Origin: Verrucomicrobiota bacterium
GTDB lineage: Bacteria; Verrucomicrobiota; Verrucomicrobiia; Limisphaerales; UBA11320
Direction: 5' to 3'
DNA length: 64,000 nt
Assembly (NCBI GenBank): GCA_016199985.1
Contig: JACQFQ010000010.1
Location: 29,560-93,559 of the forward strand
Part shown: piece by piece, positions 1 to 8,527 of the stretch
Layout of the letters: every line of letters begins with the position of its first letter
Position numbering within the stretch: the first letter of the stretch is position 1
Position numbers and translations under genes: made by a program
The notes under the pieces: model-generated
The model's input: only the letters and a program-made list of their open reading frames with translations
Told to the model about the DNA's origin: nothing
Database searches by the model: none

Positions 1-908
1 CGGACGCTTTCCTCAACCAGGGGCTGGAGTGAAACCACGCGACGCGGCGACTCCGGCTCGCCGCGGGCGAACGAGAGAATCTGGCCTACGAGGGAGCGCG
101 CGCGGCGTCCGGCCTTCGTGATTTCTTCGATCGATTCGCCGGCGCAATGGATGGGCGCGATGGATTGGCGCGCCAATTCCGCGCTCCCGAGAATCGTGCC
201 CAGAAGGTTGTTGAAGTCGTGCGCGACGCCGCCCGCCAGGATGCCCAGCAGTTCCAGCCGTTGTTTCTGGCACAGCTGGGCCTCGAGCGCGGCGCGTTCT
301 TCGAGCATCCTCTGCTGCTGATAGAGCGCGGCGAGCAGGGAGATCTCGGTAAGAACGGAGGCCGCGAGCTCCGAGAGCAGTCCGATTTCGCCCGGCTTCC
401 AGACGCGCGGCTGGGTGTCGATGGCGCAGAACGCGCCGAGCGTCTGGCCGTCGGCCGCGCGAAGCGCGAGGCCCGCGTACGACGCGATCCGCAGCTCGGT
501 CTGCGCTCGCTCGTTCACCAGGAGCGGATGCCGCCGGGCGTCGCTCACGATCAGCGGAGCGCCTGTCTCGACGACGTGCCGACAGAACGGATAGGCGCCC
601 GTCATCTCGCGTCGTGAGGCCAGAGGCTCCGGCAGTCCGGCCATGCCCTTGAAATACTGGCGGCGGTCGTCCAGGAGCGAGATCAGCGCGATGGGAGCGG
701 ACAGGAGTTGAGAAGCCAGGCGCGCATGGCGGTCGAAGGCGTGCGTGGTCGGCGAATCGAGCAGTCCGGTGCGACCCAGGGCCGCAAGCCGCCCGCTGTC
801 GTGAAGAACGCTTTCGCTGGCTCGCGCCGATTCACCCAAAAGGGCGTTCGGAGCGCCCTCAGCGCGAGGGACCGCGTTGACCAATCGATCGCCTTTGCTT
901 CCAGTCAT
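1..908 (-). CDS. GAF-domain sensor histidine kinase, C-terminus beyond window edge
   Basis: Reading the minus strand from an ATG at 908 gives about 302 residues with no stop, running off the left edge. Residues about 45-195 look like a GAF domain, including the motif YPFCRHVV and later GAFCAIDT, typical of GAF modules that precede kinases. A short helical linker follows. The phosphoacceptor H-box GGVAHDFNNLL has His at about residue 230, as in the HisKA family. The catalytic ATPase domain must lie outside the window. A G-run (GGGGGG) sits directly before the ATG. The gene lies 90 bases downstream of a NarL-type regulator on the same strand, so it may be co-transcribed with that sensor/regulator pair. 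It is probably cytoplasmic, as no membrane segment is visible. The family call is strong; the signal sensed is unknown. Confidence 0.85.
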   Translation of the reverse strand, partial: MTGSKGDRLVNAVPRAEGAPNALLGESARASESVLHDSGRLAALGRTGLLDSPTTHAFDRHARLASQLLSAPIALISLLDDRRQYFKGMAGLPEPLASRREMTGAYPFCRHVVETGAPLIVSDARRHPLLVNERAQTELRIASYAGLALRAADGQTLGAFCAIDTQPRVWKPGEIGLLSELAASVLTEISLLAALYQQQRMLEERAALEAQLCQKQRLELLGILAGGVAHDFNNLLGTILGSAELARQSIAPIHCAGESIEEITKAGRRARSLVGQILSFARGEPESPRRVVSLQPLVEESV

Positions 909-998
909 CCCCCCACTATGCGGGCAGGGAAAGCGGCCTTCCATCCCGGCAACTGGGTAGAGACCGGTCACGACTTCCGACTAGGGCAAAACCGAACG

Positions 999-1646
999 CT
1001 AAGGCTGAATCAGCGCTTCGCGGATCGCGTAGCGGACCAGGTCGCTCGTGGAGCGCAAGCGCAGCTTGCTCATCACGTTTTTTCGGTGAGTCTCAACGGT
1101 GTTGAGGGTGATGCCCAGGGTGTCGGCGGCCTCCTTGTTGGACTTGCCCTCGGCCAGAAGACACACGAGCTCGCGCTCGCGCGGGGTCAGGCGGCTTCGC
1201 GGAGCGTCGGGCTTCCGGCCGGCGGCGCCCAGCCCGCTCATCACGATTTCGGACACAATCGGAGTGAAGAAGGTTCGTCCCGCGGCGAGCGCCTCGATGG
1301 CCAGGGGAAGCAGCTCCGGCGCGTCGTTCTTCAGCAGGTAGCCGCGGGCGCCGGCCGCGAGCGCCTCCCGGGCGAGCGCCTCCGAATCATGCATGGTCTG
1401 GATGAGAATCTGCGCGCGGGGCAGCGCCTCGCGGATCTTCCGCGTCGCGTCCAGGCCGTTCAACCCGGGCATGGTCAGGTCGAGAATCACGATGTCAGGC
1501 CGCAATCGCCTCGCCAGCTCCACCGCTTGCCGGCCGTTCTCGGCCTCGCCGCACAACTCCCAGCCGCTCCGGGCCTGGATGACGGCGCGCAGGCCCTGGC
1601 GAATCATGCCGTGATCATCCACGATGAGAATGCGCAGCGTTTTCAT
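999..1646 (-). CDS. NarL/FixJ-family response regulator (LuxR-type HTH)
   Basis: This 215-residue protein has a standard receiver domain followed by a LuxR-type helix-turn-helix. Visible receiver residues are the acidic pair D10/D11, the phosphoacceptor D56 in ILDLTMPG and K106 in YLLKND. From about residue 148, SRLTPRERELVCLLAEGKSNKEA begins the GerE/LuxR DNA-binding domain, which continues through NTVETHRKNVMSKL. Its ATG overlaps the TGA of the upstream PAS histidine kinase by four bases (ATGA, 1643-1646), so the pair is almost certainly translationally coupled. It should be phosphorylated by that HisKA_3-type kinase and act as a transcription factor. Targets are unknown. A GAF histidine kinase follows on the same strand. 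Confidence 0.95.
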   Translation of the reverse strand: MKTLRILIVDDHGMIRQGLRAVIQARSGWELCGEAENGRQAVELARRLRPDIVILDLTMPGLNGLDATRKIREALPRAQILIQTMHDSEALAREALAAGARGYLLKNDAPELLPLAIEALAAGRTFFTPIVSEIVMSGLGAAGRKPDAPRSRLTPRERELVCLLAEGKSNKEAADTLGITLNTVETHRKNVMSKLRLRSTSDLVRYAIREALIQP

Positions 1647-4144
1647 GACGATCGCACCGGCACGGAGGCGAGCACGGTGGTGCCTTCCGCGTCCGATTCA
1701 ATCTCCAGTTCGCCGCCGATCTGTCGCAGCCTTTCCTTCATGCCGCGGAGACCCACCCCCTCGGCCGCGTCCAGAGGCAGCCCGCGCCCGCTGTCCTGCA
1801 CCTCAAGACGCACTTCCTCCGCGTCGCTTTCGAGACGGATGGAAGCCGTCGCGCTTCCGGAGTGGTGGCGGAGATTGGTCAGGCTTTCCTGGGCCACGCG
1901 AAAGAGCGCCAGCTCCTGCCCGCGCGGCAGACGTTCCCTGTATCCCTCCGCGTCCACATCCACGCGGATGCCGCTGCGTTTGGAGAAGCCGGTTGCGTAA
2001 TCGGTCAAGGCTCCAGCCAGGCCCAGCTCATCCAGCAGCGGCGGGTGAAGGAGGTAGGTGAGCGTGCGGATTTCCCTCACGGACTGCTCGGCAAGCGCGT
2101 AGGAATCGGCGATCAGCCGCGCCCCCGTTCCCGTGGGCGCGTCCTGCCGGAGGCGCGAAAGGTTCATCTGTATGGCGGCCAGGTGCTGCGCGGTGGTGTC
2201 GTGCAATTCGCGCGCGATGCGGCGGCGCTCCTCATCCTCGGATTCGAGCAATTGGGTCAGCAGTCGACGGCGCTCGTCCTCGGCGCGCTTGCGCTCCGTG
2301 ATGTCGCGAACCGTGGCGATGATATGCGGCCCGTAGCGCAACGCGAGCAGCTCGCCGGAGACGAGGCATTGACGAAGGCTGCCATCCTTCCGGCGGCATT
2401 CCGCTTCAAATTCCTCCACCCGTCCCCTCTCGTGCAGGAGGCGCAGGTAACGCTCCCGCAGCCCTGGGGTCGACCAGAGGTCAAGCTCCTCGGTGGTGCG
2501 ACACAACAATTCCTCGCGTGTGAAGCCCGACAGCCGGCACATGCCGTCGTTCACCTCCACGATGCGCCCCGCGGGCATGGCCGTCAGGACGATGGCGTCG
2601 GGACTGTTTCGGAACGCGCGGGCGAACTTCTCCTCGGAGAGCCGCAGCGCCTCCTCGGCCCGCTCGCGCTCGGTGATGTCGTTCACCAGCACGATCGCGC
2701 AGGGTTCTCCGCCGAGGTCAATGGCCTCCACGCTGAAGAGGCCCACGCCCCGCTGGCCGCTGCGGCGGCTGAAAGGCAGCCGCGAATTGACGACGCGACG
2801 CGCTGTCTCCAGATGCGATCCAAAGAGGGCCTCCAAATCCAGCGGGGCCCAGAGGCCGAGATTCAACAACGTTTCTCCCACGGCTTCCGCCCGGCTCTTG
2901 AACCCATGCCCCCGCAGGAAGGCGGCGTTCACGTCCACCAGCCGCCCGGGGCCCAGGGACACGATGCACATGGCCACGGGGCTGCTCTGGAAAGCCTTCG
3001 AGAATCGCTCCTCGGCGGACTCCAAGGCCTTGTCCGCCTCGATGCGTCGCGACAGCTCGGCGCGGACCTCGGCGGTCCGCTCCTCCACCCGCGTCGCGAG
3101 CGAACGGTTCCACGCCATCACCAGGATCAGGCCGATCAGCAGACCGCCCGCGACCCATAGCGCCCAACGCTTCCATCCTTCGTTGGACGACGGCGCCTCG
3201 ATGCGCACCCAGCGCCTGTAAATCGCCGCCCGCTCGGTCGGCGTGATGGTCGCCAACGCCTTTTCCAGGATGCGGCTCAACTCAGGCCAGTCCTTGCGCA
3301 CAGCCATCCGGACGGGGTTCACGAAGCCGGCCTCGCCGATGAGCTTCAAGTTGAGGATGCCCTCGCGCTCCACCCATTCCGTCGCCACGGGCAGCGTCAG
3401 CACGCAGGCATCCGCCGCGCCGGAGGATACCTCGCGGAGGGCCAGCCTGACCTCGGACACAGCGCCCACCACGACTCTCGGAAAATGCGCGCGCACGAAA
3501 CTCTCGGTGAAGGTGCCTTCAACCACAGCGACGCGTCGACCGTCCAGAAGCGCGAGGGTCGTGTTAGGGTCCGCGCCACGGCGCATGAAGAGGTAGGTCG
3601 GGAGGGTCAGGTAGGGTTGGGTGTGGCTCCAGAATCGATCGTCCTCCGGCCGCCCGCCCGCGGCCGGATGCACATCCGCCCCGCGGCCGTCCGGATCGGG
3701 ACGGCCCCACGCGTCGTTCGACAGCGCCACGATAACCAACCGGCAGCCCAGCCGCCGCGAGGCGATCCTCATGTATTCGGAGGCGATTCCCCAATAGCGC
3801 CCCGATGTGTCGAGGAATTCCACAGGCTGGAAATTCGGGGAAGGGGCAACGCGGATGACGGGGTGGTTCGTCAGCCACATCCGCTCCTCCGAGGTCAGCA
3901 AGCCCGGGCGCAGGGAGAGATCCAGCAGGTCTTTGTCCGCGCCCCGCGCCGCCCCGCAGCCGAGCAGGACCAGCGCCGCGAGAACAATCCAATGGTTCAC
4001 CAGCCCGCCCCATGCCGATCGCCCCCGCCCACGCACCCCGCAGGACGCCCGCGCCGCCCCCGCCTCCAGAGAAGCGTCGGGCCGTCTTCGCCGTCGGGGC
4101 AACTCAACGGGAAATGATTTGTTGCTGCGCTTGAAGGCTTGCAT
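1643..4144 (-). CDS. Membrane sensor kinase: periplasmic SBP-like domain, two PAS, HisKA_3, HATPase
   Basis: This 833-residue protein has an Arg-rich N-terminus, then a hydrophobic signal or anchor (VNHWIVLAALVLLGCG). Next comes a region resembling family-3 solute-binding domains (about residues 85-320), a transmembrane helix near 325-350, and two PAS/PAC modules ending in DITER motifs. The HisKA_3 dimerisation domain follows (ELHDTTAQHLAAIQ, His about 648), then a HATPase domain with GVGLRGMKER. This layout fits NarX-like kinases that sense a periplasmic ligand. An AGGAG lies about 9 bases before the ATG at 4144. A GTG at 4000, just before the hydrophobic segment, is an alternative start giving a more ordinary signal sequence. 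The stop overlaps the start of the NarL-type regulator. Confidence 0.9.
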   Translation of the reverse strand: MQAFKRSNKSFPVELPRRRRRPDASLEAGAARASCGVRGRGRSAWGGLVNHWIVLAALVLLGCGAARGADKDLLDLSLRPGLLTSEERMWLTNHPVIRVAPSPNFQPVEFLDTSGRYWGIASEYMRIASRRLGCRLVIVALSNDAWGRPDPDGRGADVHPAAGGRPEDDRFWSHTQPYLTLPTYLFMRRGADPNTTLALLDGRRVAVVEGTFTESFVRAHFPRVVVGAVSEVRLALREVSSGAADACVLTLPVATEWVEREGILNLKLIGEAGFVNPVRMAVRKDWPELSRILEKALATITPTERAAIYRRWVRIEAPSSNEGWKRWALWVAGGLLIGLILVMAWNRSLATRVEERTAEVRAELSRRIEADKALESAEERFSKAFQSSPVAMCIVSLGPGRLVDVNAAFLRGHGFKSRAEAVGETLLNLGLWAPLDLEALFGSHLETARRVVNSRLPFSRRSGQRGVGLFSVEAIDLGGEPCAIVLVNDITERERAEEALRLSEEKFARAFRNSPDAIVLTAMPAGRIVEVNDGMCRLSGFTREELLCRTTEELDLWSTPGLRERYLRLLHERGRVEEFEAECRRKDGSLRQCLVSGELLALRYGPHIIATVRDITERKRAEDERRRLLTQLLESEDEERRRIARELHDTTAQHLAAIQMNLSRLRQDAPTGTGARLIADSYALAEQSVREIRTLTYLLHPPLLDELGLAGALTDYATGFSKRSGIRVDVDAEGYRERLPRGQELALFRVAQESLTNLRHHSGSATASIRLESDAEEVRLEVQDSGRGLPLDAAEGVGLRGMKERLRQIGGELEIESDAEGTTVLASVPVRSS

Positions 4145-4387
4145 GACGCGGCGTCTCCTGGGGTTCTAACAAGGAGGGGGCTCGAAGGCAAATGATCCGC
4201 GACCTCGGGGCATGAGGTATTCGGACGAGGGTTTTGCTCAAGGCGGCGAAACGAAACAGCCGGCTGCGTTCCCCGTTTCGTCCCAATGGCGGCCCGACTG
4301 CCCTTCGGAACATTGAAGCAGTCCTGTGTCATTGCGGCCTTGTTTATGGCAGGGGCCAGGCTATGAGACATCGATCATAAAGGATGG

Positions 4388-6871
4388 ATGGGACGGCGGC
4401 GTTGGACTAGCGTCGCCCGCATGTCATCCGCGTTTCGAATCTCGTCCGCGTGGCCGCGCGCCCATTCCGTCCCGGAAGTCATTCTCTCATTTGTCGCAAA
4501 CACCCGCCTCGCGCTCGCTTCTTCTCTCATGGCCATCGCATTTCTCGGAAGCGATCTCGCCGCGGCGCCCCTCGCGACCTGGAGCACGGACACCTGCACA
4601 CTCGAACTCGACAGCAAGGGCGCCGTCGTCGCGCTCTCCAGTCGAGCGCACGCCCATAACTATCTCGCCACAAACCAAAACGCGCCGCTCCTGAGCGTCC
4701 GCGTCGACGGCGCGTTGCATCCGCCAGACAGCGCGGCTTGGGACTCGTCGGCAAGCCGGCTGACTCTGCGCTACAACCGAGCGGGCGTGACCGCCTCGAT
4801 CCGGGTCGACGCCAAACCCACCCACCTGGTCCTGGAGCTGATCGACGTTCAGCCGCCGGGCCGCGCCGCTCTCGCGCTCTGGGGGCCTTATCCGGTGACG
4901 CTGCGCCAGACCGTGGGTGAAGTGGTCGGCGTGGCGCGCGACGACGCTTTTGCGCTGGGGCTTCAGGCGCTGAATCCAAAAACGCTCGGCGGTTTTCCCG
5001 AGAACGACGAAGGCAGCGCGGACCGTCCTTATGCCGCGCAACAAACCTCGTGGGGCAGCGTGTTGCAGGCCTACTCCATGGATCGGTCCAAGCCTCGTTC
5101 GATTGCCGTCTGGGGCAAGCGCGCCCCCAACATGCCGGTTCCCGCGATCGCCCGCGAAACAGCCGTGGGTTCAAAGATCGCCCTGTTCGGCTGCCCGGCC
5201 TCGGCGGCTCTGGAGATCATCGGGAAGATCGAAGTGGCGGAGGGTCTGCCGCATCCGATGATCGAAGGCGTCTGGGCCAAGGTTTCGCCGGAGCGCGGCC
5301 GGTCCTATTTGATCGCGGACTTTTCGGAATCCGACATCGACGAGATGCTGGGCTACGTGAAGCGGGCGAACCTGATGAGCCTCTACCACGGCCGGCCGTT
5401 CAAGAGCTGGGGTCACTACGAGCCGAGTCCGAAGTTCTTTCCGAACGGCGTCGCTGGAGTGAAGGCTTGCGCGACCCAGGCGCGCGCGATGGGCATCCGC
5501 CTCGGCGCGCATACTCTCTCCAACTTCATCCAGACCGAGGATCCCTACATCACGCCGGTTCCCGATCCGCGCCTGGCCAGAACGGGATCGAGCCCGCTCG
5601 CGCAGGACATCGACGCCGCCGCGACGACCGTTTCGGTGGCCTCCCCCGATTACTTCGCCCAGCGCGATCGGAACGAGCTTCAGACGGTCGTCATCGATGA
5701 GGAGCTCGTCCGTTACCGCGCCGTCTCCACCAACGCCCCCTTCCAATTGCTCGACTGCCAACGCGGGGCCTTCGGAACAAAGGCCTCCGCTCACACGAGG
5801 GGAACGGCGGCGGGTAAACTGATGGATCATTCCTACAAGGTCTTCTTTCCAAACCTTGACCTCCAGCGCGAGATCGCCCGCAACCTGGCGCGGATCTTCA
5901 ACGAGACGGGGCTGAGCCACATGGATTTCGACGGCCATGAGGGCTGCCTCGCGCCCGGCGAAGGAACGTATGGGAACGAGATTTTCGCCAAGGAGTTTTA
6001 TGACCATCTCGATCACACGGTGATCAATGGCACCAGCCCGCCGCTGTCGCACTTCTACTGGCACATCAACAGTTACTGCAACTGGGGGGAGCCTTGGTAC
6101 GGGGGCTTTCGCGACAGCATGCAGGAATACCGGATCAACAATCAGGCCTTCTGCGAACGGAACTTCATCCCAAAAATGCTGGGCTGGTATCTGCTGAAGC
6201 CGACCACCTGCCTGTCCGACATGGAATGGATGCTCGCGCGCGCCGCGGGATTTGACGCCGGATTCGCCCTGGCCACCAGCCCGGACGCGCTGCGCAAGAA
6301 CCCCGACGCCGGCGTCATCCTGGACGCGATTCGCGGATGGGAGGAAGCGCGACGCGCGGGCGTTTTTCCTCCCCATATCCGCGAGCAACTGCGGGATCCC
6401 AGGCGCGAGTTCCAACTCAGGCGCGTCGGCGACGCATGGGATCTGTCTCCATTCCACGCTTCCGCGGATTTCGCGCACGAGCAGCTCGCGCGACAACCTG
6501 GCGAACCGACCTCGACGCAATGGGAGGTGGGAAATCCGGATGATCAACAGGAGCTGCAGTTCAAGCTGCGAGTCGTCGGCGCGGGCGGTTCCATCGCGAA
6601 CCCCTTCTTCGAAGTCAATCGCTCCGCGACCTTCCGCGCGCCCATCGAGCTCCAGGACGGACAAACGCTCCTGGTGGAAAAGGAGGCCATCGCCAGAATC
6701 TACGACGCCAAGGGAAACCAGGTGAAATCCATCCCGCTGGCGGCGAAGCTTCCATCGCTCCAGGCCGGAGCGAACCAGATTCAGTTCGATTGCGAGTTTC
6801 ACGGCGACGCGGCGCCGAAGGTGGTGGTCAACTTCAAGACCCAAGGCAAGCCGTCGCGCTTTCGCAGGTAG
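4388..6871 (+). CDS. Secreted glycoside-hydrolase-like protein with an inserted beta domain
   Basis: The 827-residue protein has a probable export signal near residues 38-60 (LALASSLMAIAFLGSDLAAA). The ORF start at 4388 is uncertain; ATG 4421 or a Met just before the signal may be used. Residues about 70-300 look like a beta-rich N-terminal domain. Residues about 300-660 resemble a TIM barrel with MDFDGHEG (acidic D513 and D515) at a position where several hydrolase families carry catalytic acids. Inserted at about 404-480 is a beta module ending DCQRGAFGTKASAH, of a type often seen in phage structural proteins. The C-terminal 120 residues look like a beta sandwich. I do not recognise the exact family. 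Carbohydrate-active function is inference. It is transcribed divergently from the sensor kinase. Confidence 0.7.
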   Translation: MGRRRWTSVARMSSAFRISSAWPRAHSVPEVILSFVANTRLALASSLMAIAFLGSDLAAAPLATWSTDTCTLELDSKGAVVALSSRAHAHNYLATNQNAPLLSVRVDGALHPPDSAAWDSSASRLTLRYNRAGVTASIRVDAKPTHLVLELIDVQPPGRAALALWGPYPVTLRQTVGEVVGVARDDAFALGLQALNPKTLGGFPENDEGSADRPYAAQQTSWGSVLQAYSMDRSKPRSIAVWGKRAPNMPVPAIARETAVGSKIALFGCPASAALEIIGKIEVAEGLPHPMIEGVWAKVSPERGRSYLIADFSESDIDEMLGYVKRANLMSLYHGRPFKSWGHYEPSPKFFPNGVAGVKACATQARAMGIRLGAHTLSNFIQTEDPYITPVPDPRLARTGSSPLAQDIDAAATTVSVASPDYFAQRDRNELQTVVIDEELVRYRAVSTNAPFQLLDCQRGAFGTKASAHTRGTAAGKLMDHSYKVFFPNLDLQREIARNLARIFNETGLSHMDFDGHEGCLAPGEGTYGNEIFAKEFYDHLDHTVINGTSPPLSHFYWHINSYCNWGEPWYGGFRDSMQEYRINNQAFCERNFIPKMLGWYLLKPTTCLSDMEWMLARAAGFDAGFALATSPDALRKNPDAGVILDAIRGWEEARRAGVFPPHIREQLRDPRREFQLRRVGDAWDLSPFHASADFAHEQLARQPGEPTSTQWEVGNPDDQQELQFKLRVVGAGGSIANPFFEVNRSATFRAPIELQDGQTLLVEKEAIARIYDAKGNQVKSIPLAAKLPSLQAGANQIQFDCEFHGDAAPKVVVNFKTQGKPSRFRR

Positions 6872-6876
6872 GGACG

Positions 6877-6913
6877 GCGCGGCTTCCCGCCCGGCCGACG
6901 CGCGGGGCCGCGC
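6877..6913 (+). terminator. Possible GC-rich hairpin after the hydrolase-like gene
   Basis: GCGCGGC at 6877-6883 pairs perfectly with GCCGCGC at 6907-6913 across a 23-base GC-rich loop, five bases after the stop codon. There is no T-tract, so an intrinsic terminator is only possible. In DNA this rich in G+C such pairing can arise by chance. Confidence 0.25.
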
Positions 6914-6948
6914 TGGCTGCCCTCACAATGCGTCAGGAATAGAAATAG

Positions 6949-6975
6949 TGTACGGTTTTGTTTTCGGCGGCCGTT
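6949..6975 (+). promoter_or_regulatory. TGTACGGTT motif upstream of the ECF sigma gene
   Basis: The 9-mer TGTACGGTT (6949-6957) is followed 14 bases later by CGTT (6972-6975). The same 9-mer occurs at 8490-8498 before the next gene, followed by CGGTT at similar spacing. The two-block layout resembles ECF promoters (-35 and -10 elements). Autoregulation of the adjacent sigma gene is inference. Confidence 0.4.
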
Positions 6976-7100
6976 AGCGGATGAGATGAGCCGCAGCGCA
7001 CAGGCAAAATGCGAACAAACCCGCGGATAGCGGCGCGAACCTATGTTGTCCGCCAGGAAGATCCGGCATATCCGCCGGACAGCCCGCCGGGACAGACTTT

Positions 7101-8456
7101 ATGAGCCCTCTTCCGCCAATGGATGGCGCGCCAGCCAACGGGGCGGCGCCGGTCGGTTCGCAGCCCAGCGACCACGACCTGCTGCGCGCGTACGCGGAGA
7201 CCCGTTCCGACGGAGCCTTCGCCGCGCTCTCCGCCCGTCACCTCAACCTGGTCTACTCGGCGGCGTTGCGTCAGACGCAAAGTCATGCGAGCGCTCAGGA
7301 CGTCACGCAGGCGGTGTTCATCATTCTCGCCCGCAAAGCCTCGTCGCTGAGGAGCGAAACGGCGCTCGCGGGCTGGCTGATCCGCGCGGTCCGCTACGCG
7401 GCGCTCGACGCGCGAAAGCTCGAAGCCCGACGCAAGGTCCGCGAACTGGAGGCCTCCCAGATGCAACAGACGGATACACCCGACGACGACGCCCGCGATT
7501 GGAGCCAGCTGGCGCCATGGCTGGATGAAGCCGTGGCCGCCCTGCCCCCGAAGGACCGGAACGCGGTTCTGCTGCGATTCTTCGAGAAGAAGAGCTTCGA
7601 GGAGATCGGCGCGACGCTGGGCGGCAACGAAAACTCAGCGCGGGTGCGGGTGGTGCGAGCGGTGGAGAAGTTGCGCGGATTCTTCCGGCGACGCGGCGTG
7701 TCCGTGTCCGCGTTCGCCTTGACCGCGGCCCTCCTGAACAACGCGGTCCAGGCGGCGCCGCCCGCGCTCGCCTCCACGCTGGCGGCGTCCGCTTGCGATT
7801 CGATCGTCGCGGGCCTGGTCGAAGCGGTCCTCCGCCGGCTGCTCTGGAGACGAATCGTCCGGATCGGATCGGCGGTGGCAACAGCGCTGTTGCTGGGGCT
7901 TGCGGCCATGATCGCGCTGCGACGCCCTTCGCCCGCGCCGACGCCCCGGCCCGCGCCGATCGCGCGCTCCGTGCGCGAGACCATGTTCAGCATCGATCGC
8001 GCCTACGCGTTGAACAATCCCACTGGTTTCGTCGCGCTGATTCGCTTCCGCAGCGCCCAGGAAGAGGCCTTCGCGCCGATCCTGCTCAATTACATCCGCG
8101 CGGAGTCGTCGTTCCGCGGAGAGATGCACCGGGCGTTCAACACGCAGCAGCGGCCGTTCGATGTCACATTCCGCGAATTGTGCGTTGGGCAACCGCCCGT
8201 GGCGCAACCGTTCATCGGAACGAATCATGCCAGCACGAACATCATGATGGCGAAATACCCTCTCCACCTCGTGAAGGAGGGCGAGGCGTGGTACTGGGAC
8301 TGGTTCGCGGGGCTGTCCGTCGCGGCGCGCGACGAACGGATGGCGGTCCTCCGCGACAAAGCCCGGCAATGGGACGAGATCGCCCGGCAGATTCGCGACG
8401 GCAAGGCGACGAACCTGACGGAGATTCTCCAGAGCCTTGGAGACGCGTCGCCCTGA
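7101..8456 (+). CDS. ECF RNA polymerase sigma factor with transmembrane C-terminal extension
   Basis: The 451-residue protein begins with sigma region 2 ([18 protein letters not shown] through [15 protein letters not shown], about 24-110). Region 4 follows ([27 protein letters not shown], about 145-205). Unlike a normal ECF factor of about 190 residues, it continues with a hydrophobic stretch, a clear transmembrane helix ([15 protein letters not shown], about 255-272), a Pro-rich linker, and about 170 residues of unrecognised domain. This resembles sigma proteins with fused sensory tails seen in Verrucomicrobiota. The tail would lie outside the cytoplasm and might act as a built-in anti-sigma or sensor. 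A TGTACGGTT motif lies about 145 bases upstream and also precedes the next gene. Sigma identity is firm; the tail's role is inference. Confidence 0.9.
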   Translation: MSPLPPMDGAPANGAAPVGSQPSDHDLLRAYAETRSDGAFAALSARHLNLVYSAALRQTQSHASAQDVTQAVFIILARKASSLRSETALAGWLIRAVRYAALDARKLEARRKVRELEASQMQQTDTPDDDARDWSQLAPWLDEAVAALPPKDRNAVLLRFFEKKSFEEIGATLGGNENSARVRVVRAVEKLRGFFRRRGVSVSAFALTAALLNNAVQAAPPALASTLAASACDSIVAGLVEAVLRRLLWRRIVRIGSAVATALLLGLAAMIALRRPSPAPTPRPAPIARSVRETMFSIDRAYALNNPTGFVALIRFRSAQEEAFAPILLNYIRAESSFRGEMHRAFNTQQRPFDVTFRELCVGQPPVAQPFIGTNHASTNIMMAKYPLHLVKEGEAWYWDWFAGLSVAARDERMAVLRDKARQWDEIARQIRDGKATNLTEILQSLGDASP

Positions 8457-8489
8457 ACAGCGCGCCGGCTTCCTGAGAAGCCCAAATTC

Positions 8490-8516
8490 TGTACGGTTCC
8501 CCGTCGGGCGTCGGTT
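8490..8516 (+). promoter_or_regulatory. TGTACGGTT motif upstream of the FG-GAP/ASPIC gene
   Basis: TGTACGGTT (8490-8498) is followed after 13 bases by CGGTT (8512-8516), ending 11 bases before the ATG at 8528. It is the second copy of the 9-mer found upstream of the ECF sigma gene. If it is an ECF promoter, the transcript would have a very short leader. The assignment is inference from the shared motif. Confidence 0.4.
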
Positions 8517-8527
8517 CTGTGGTGACT

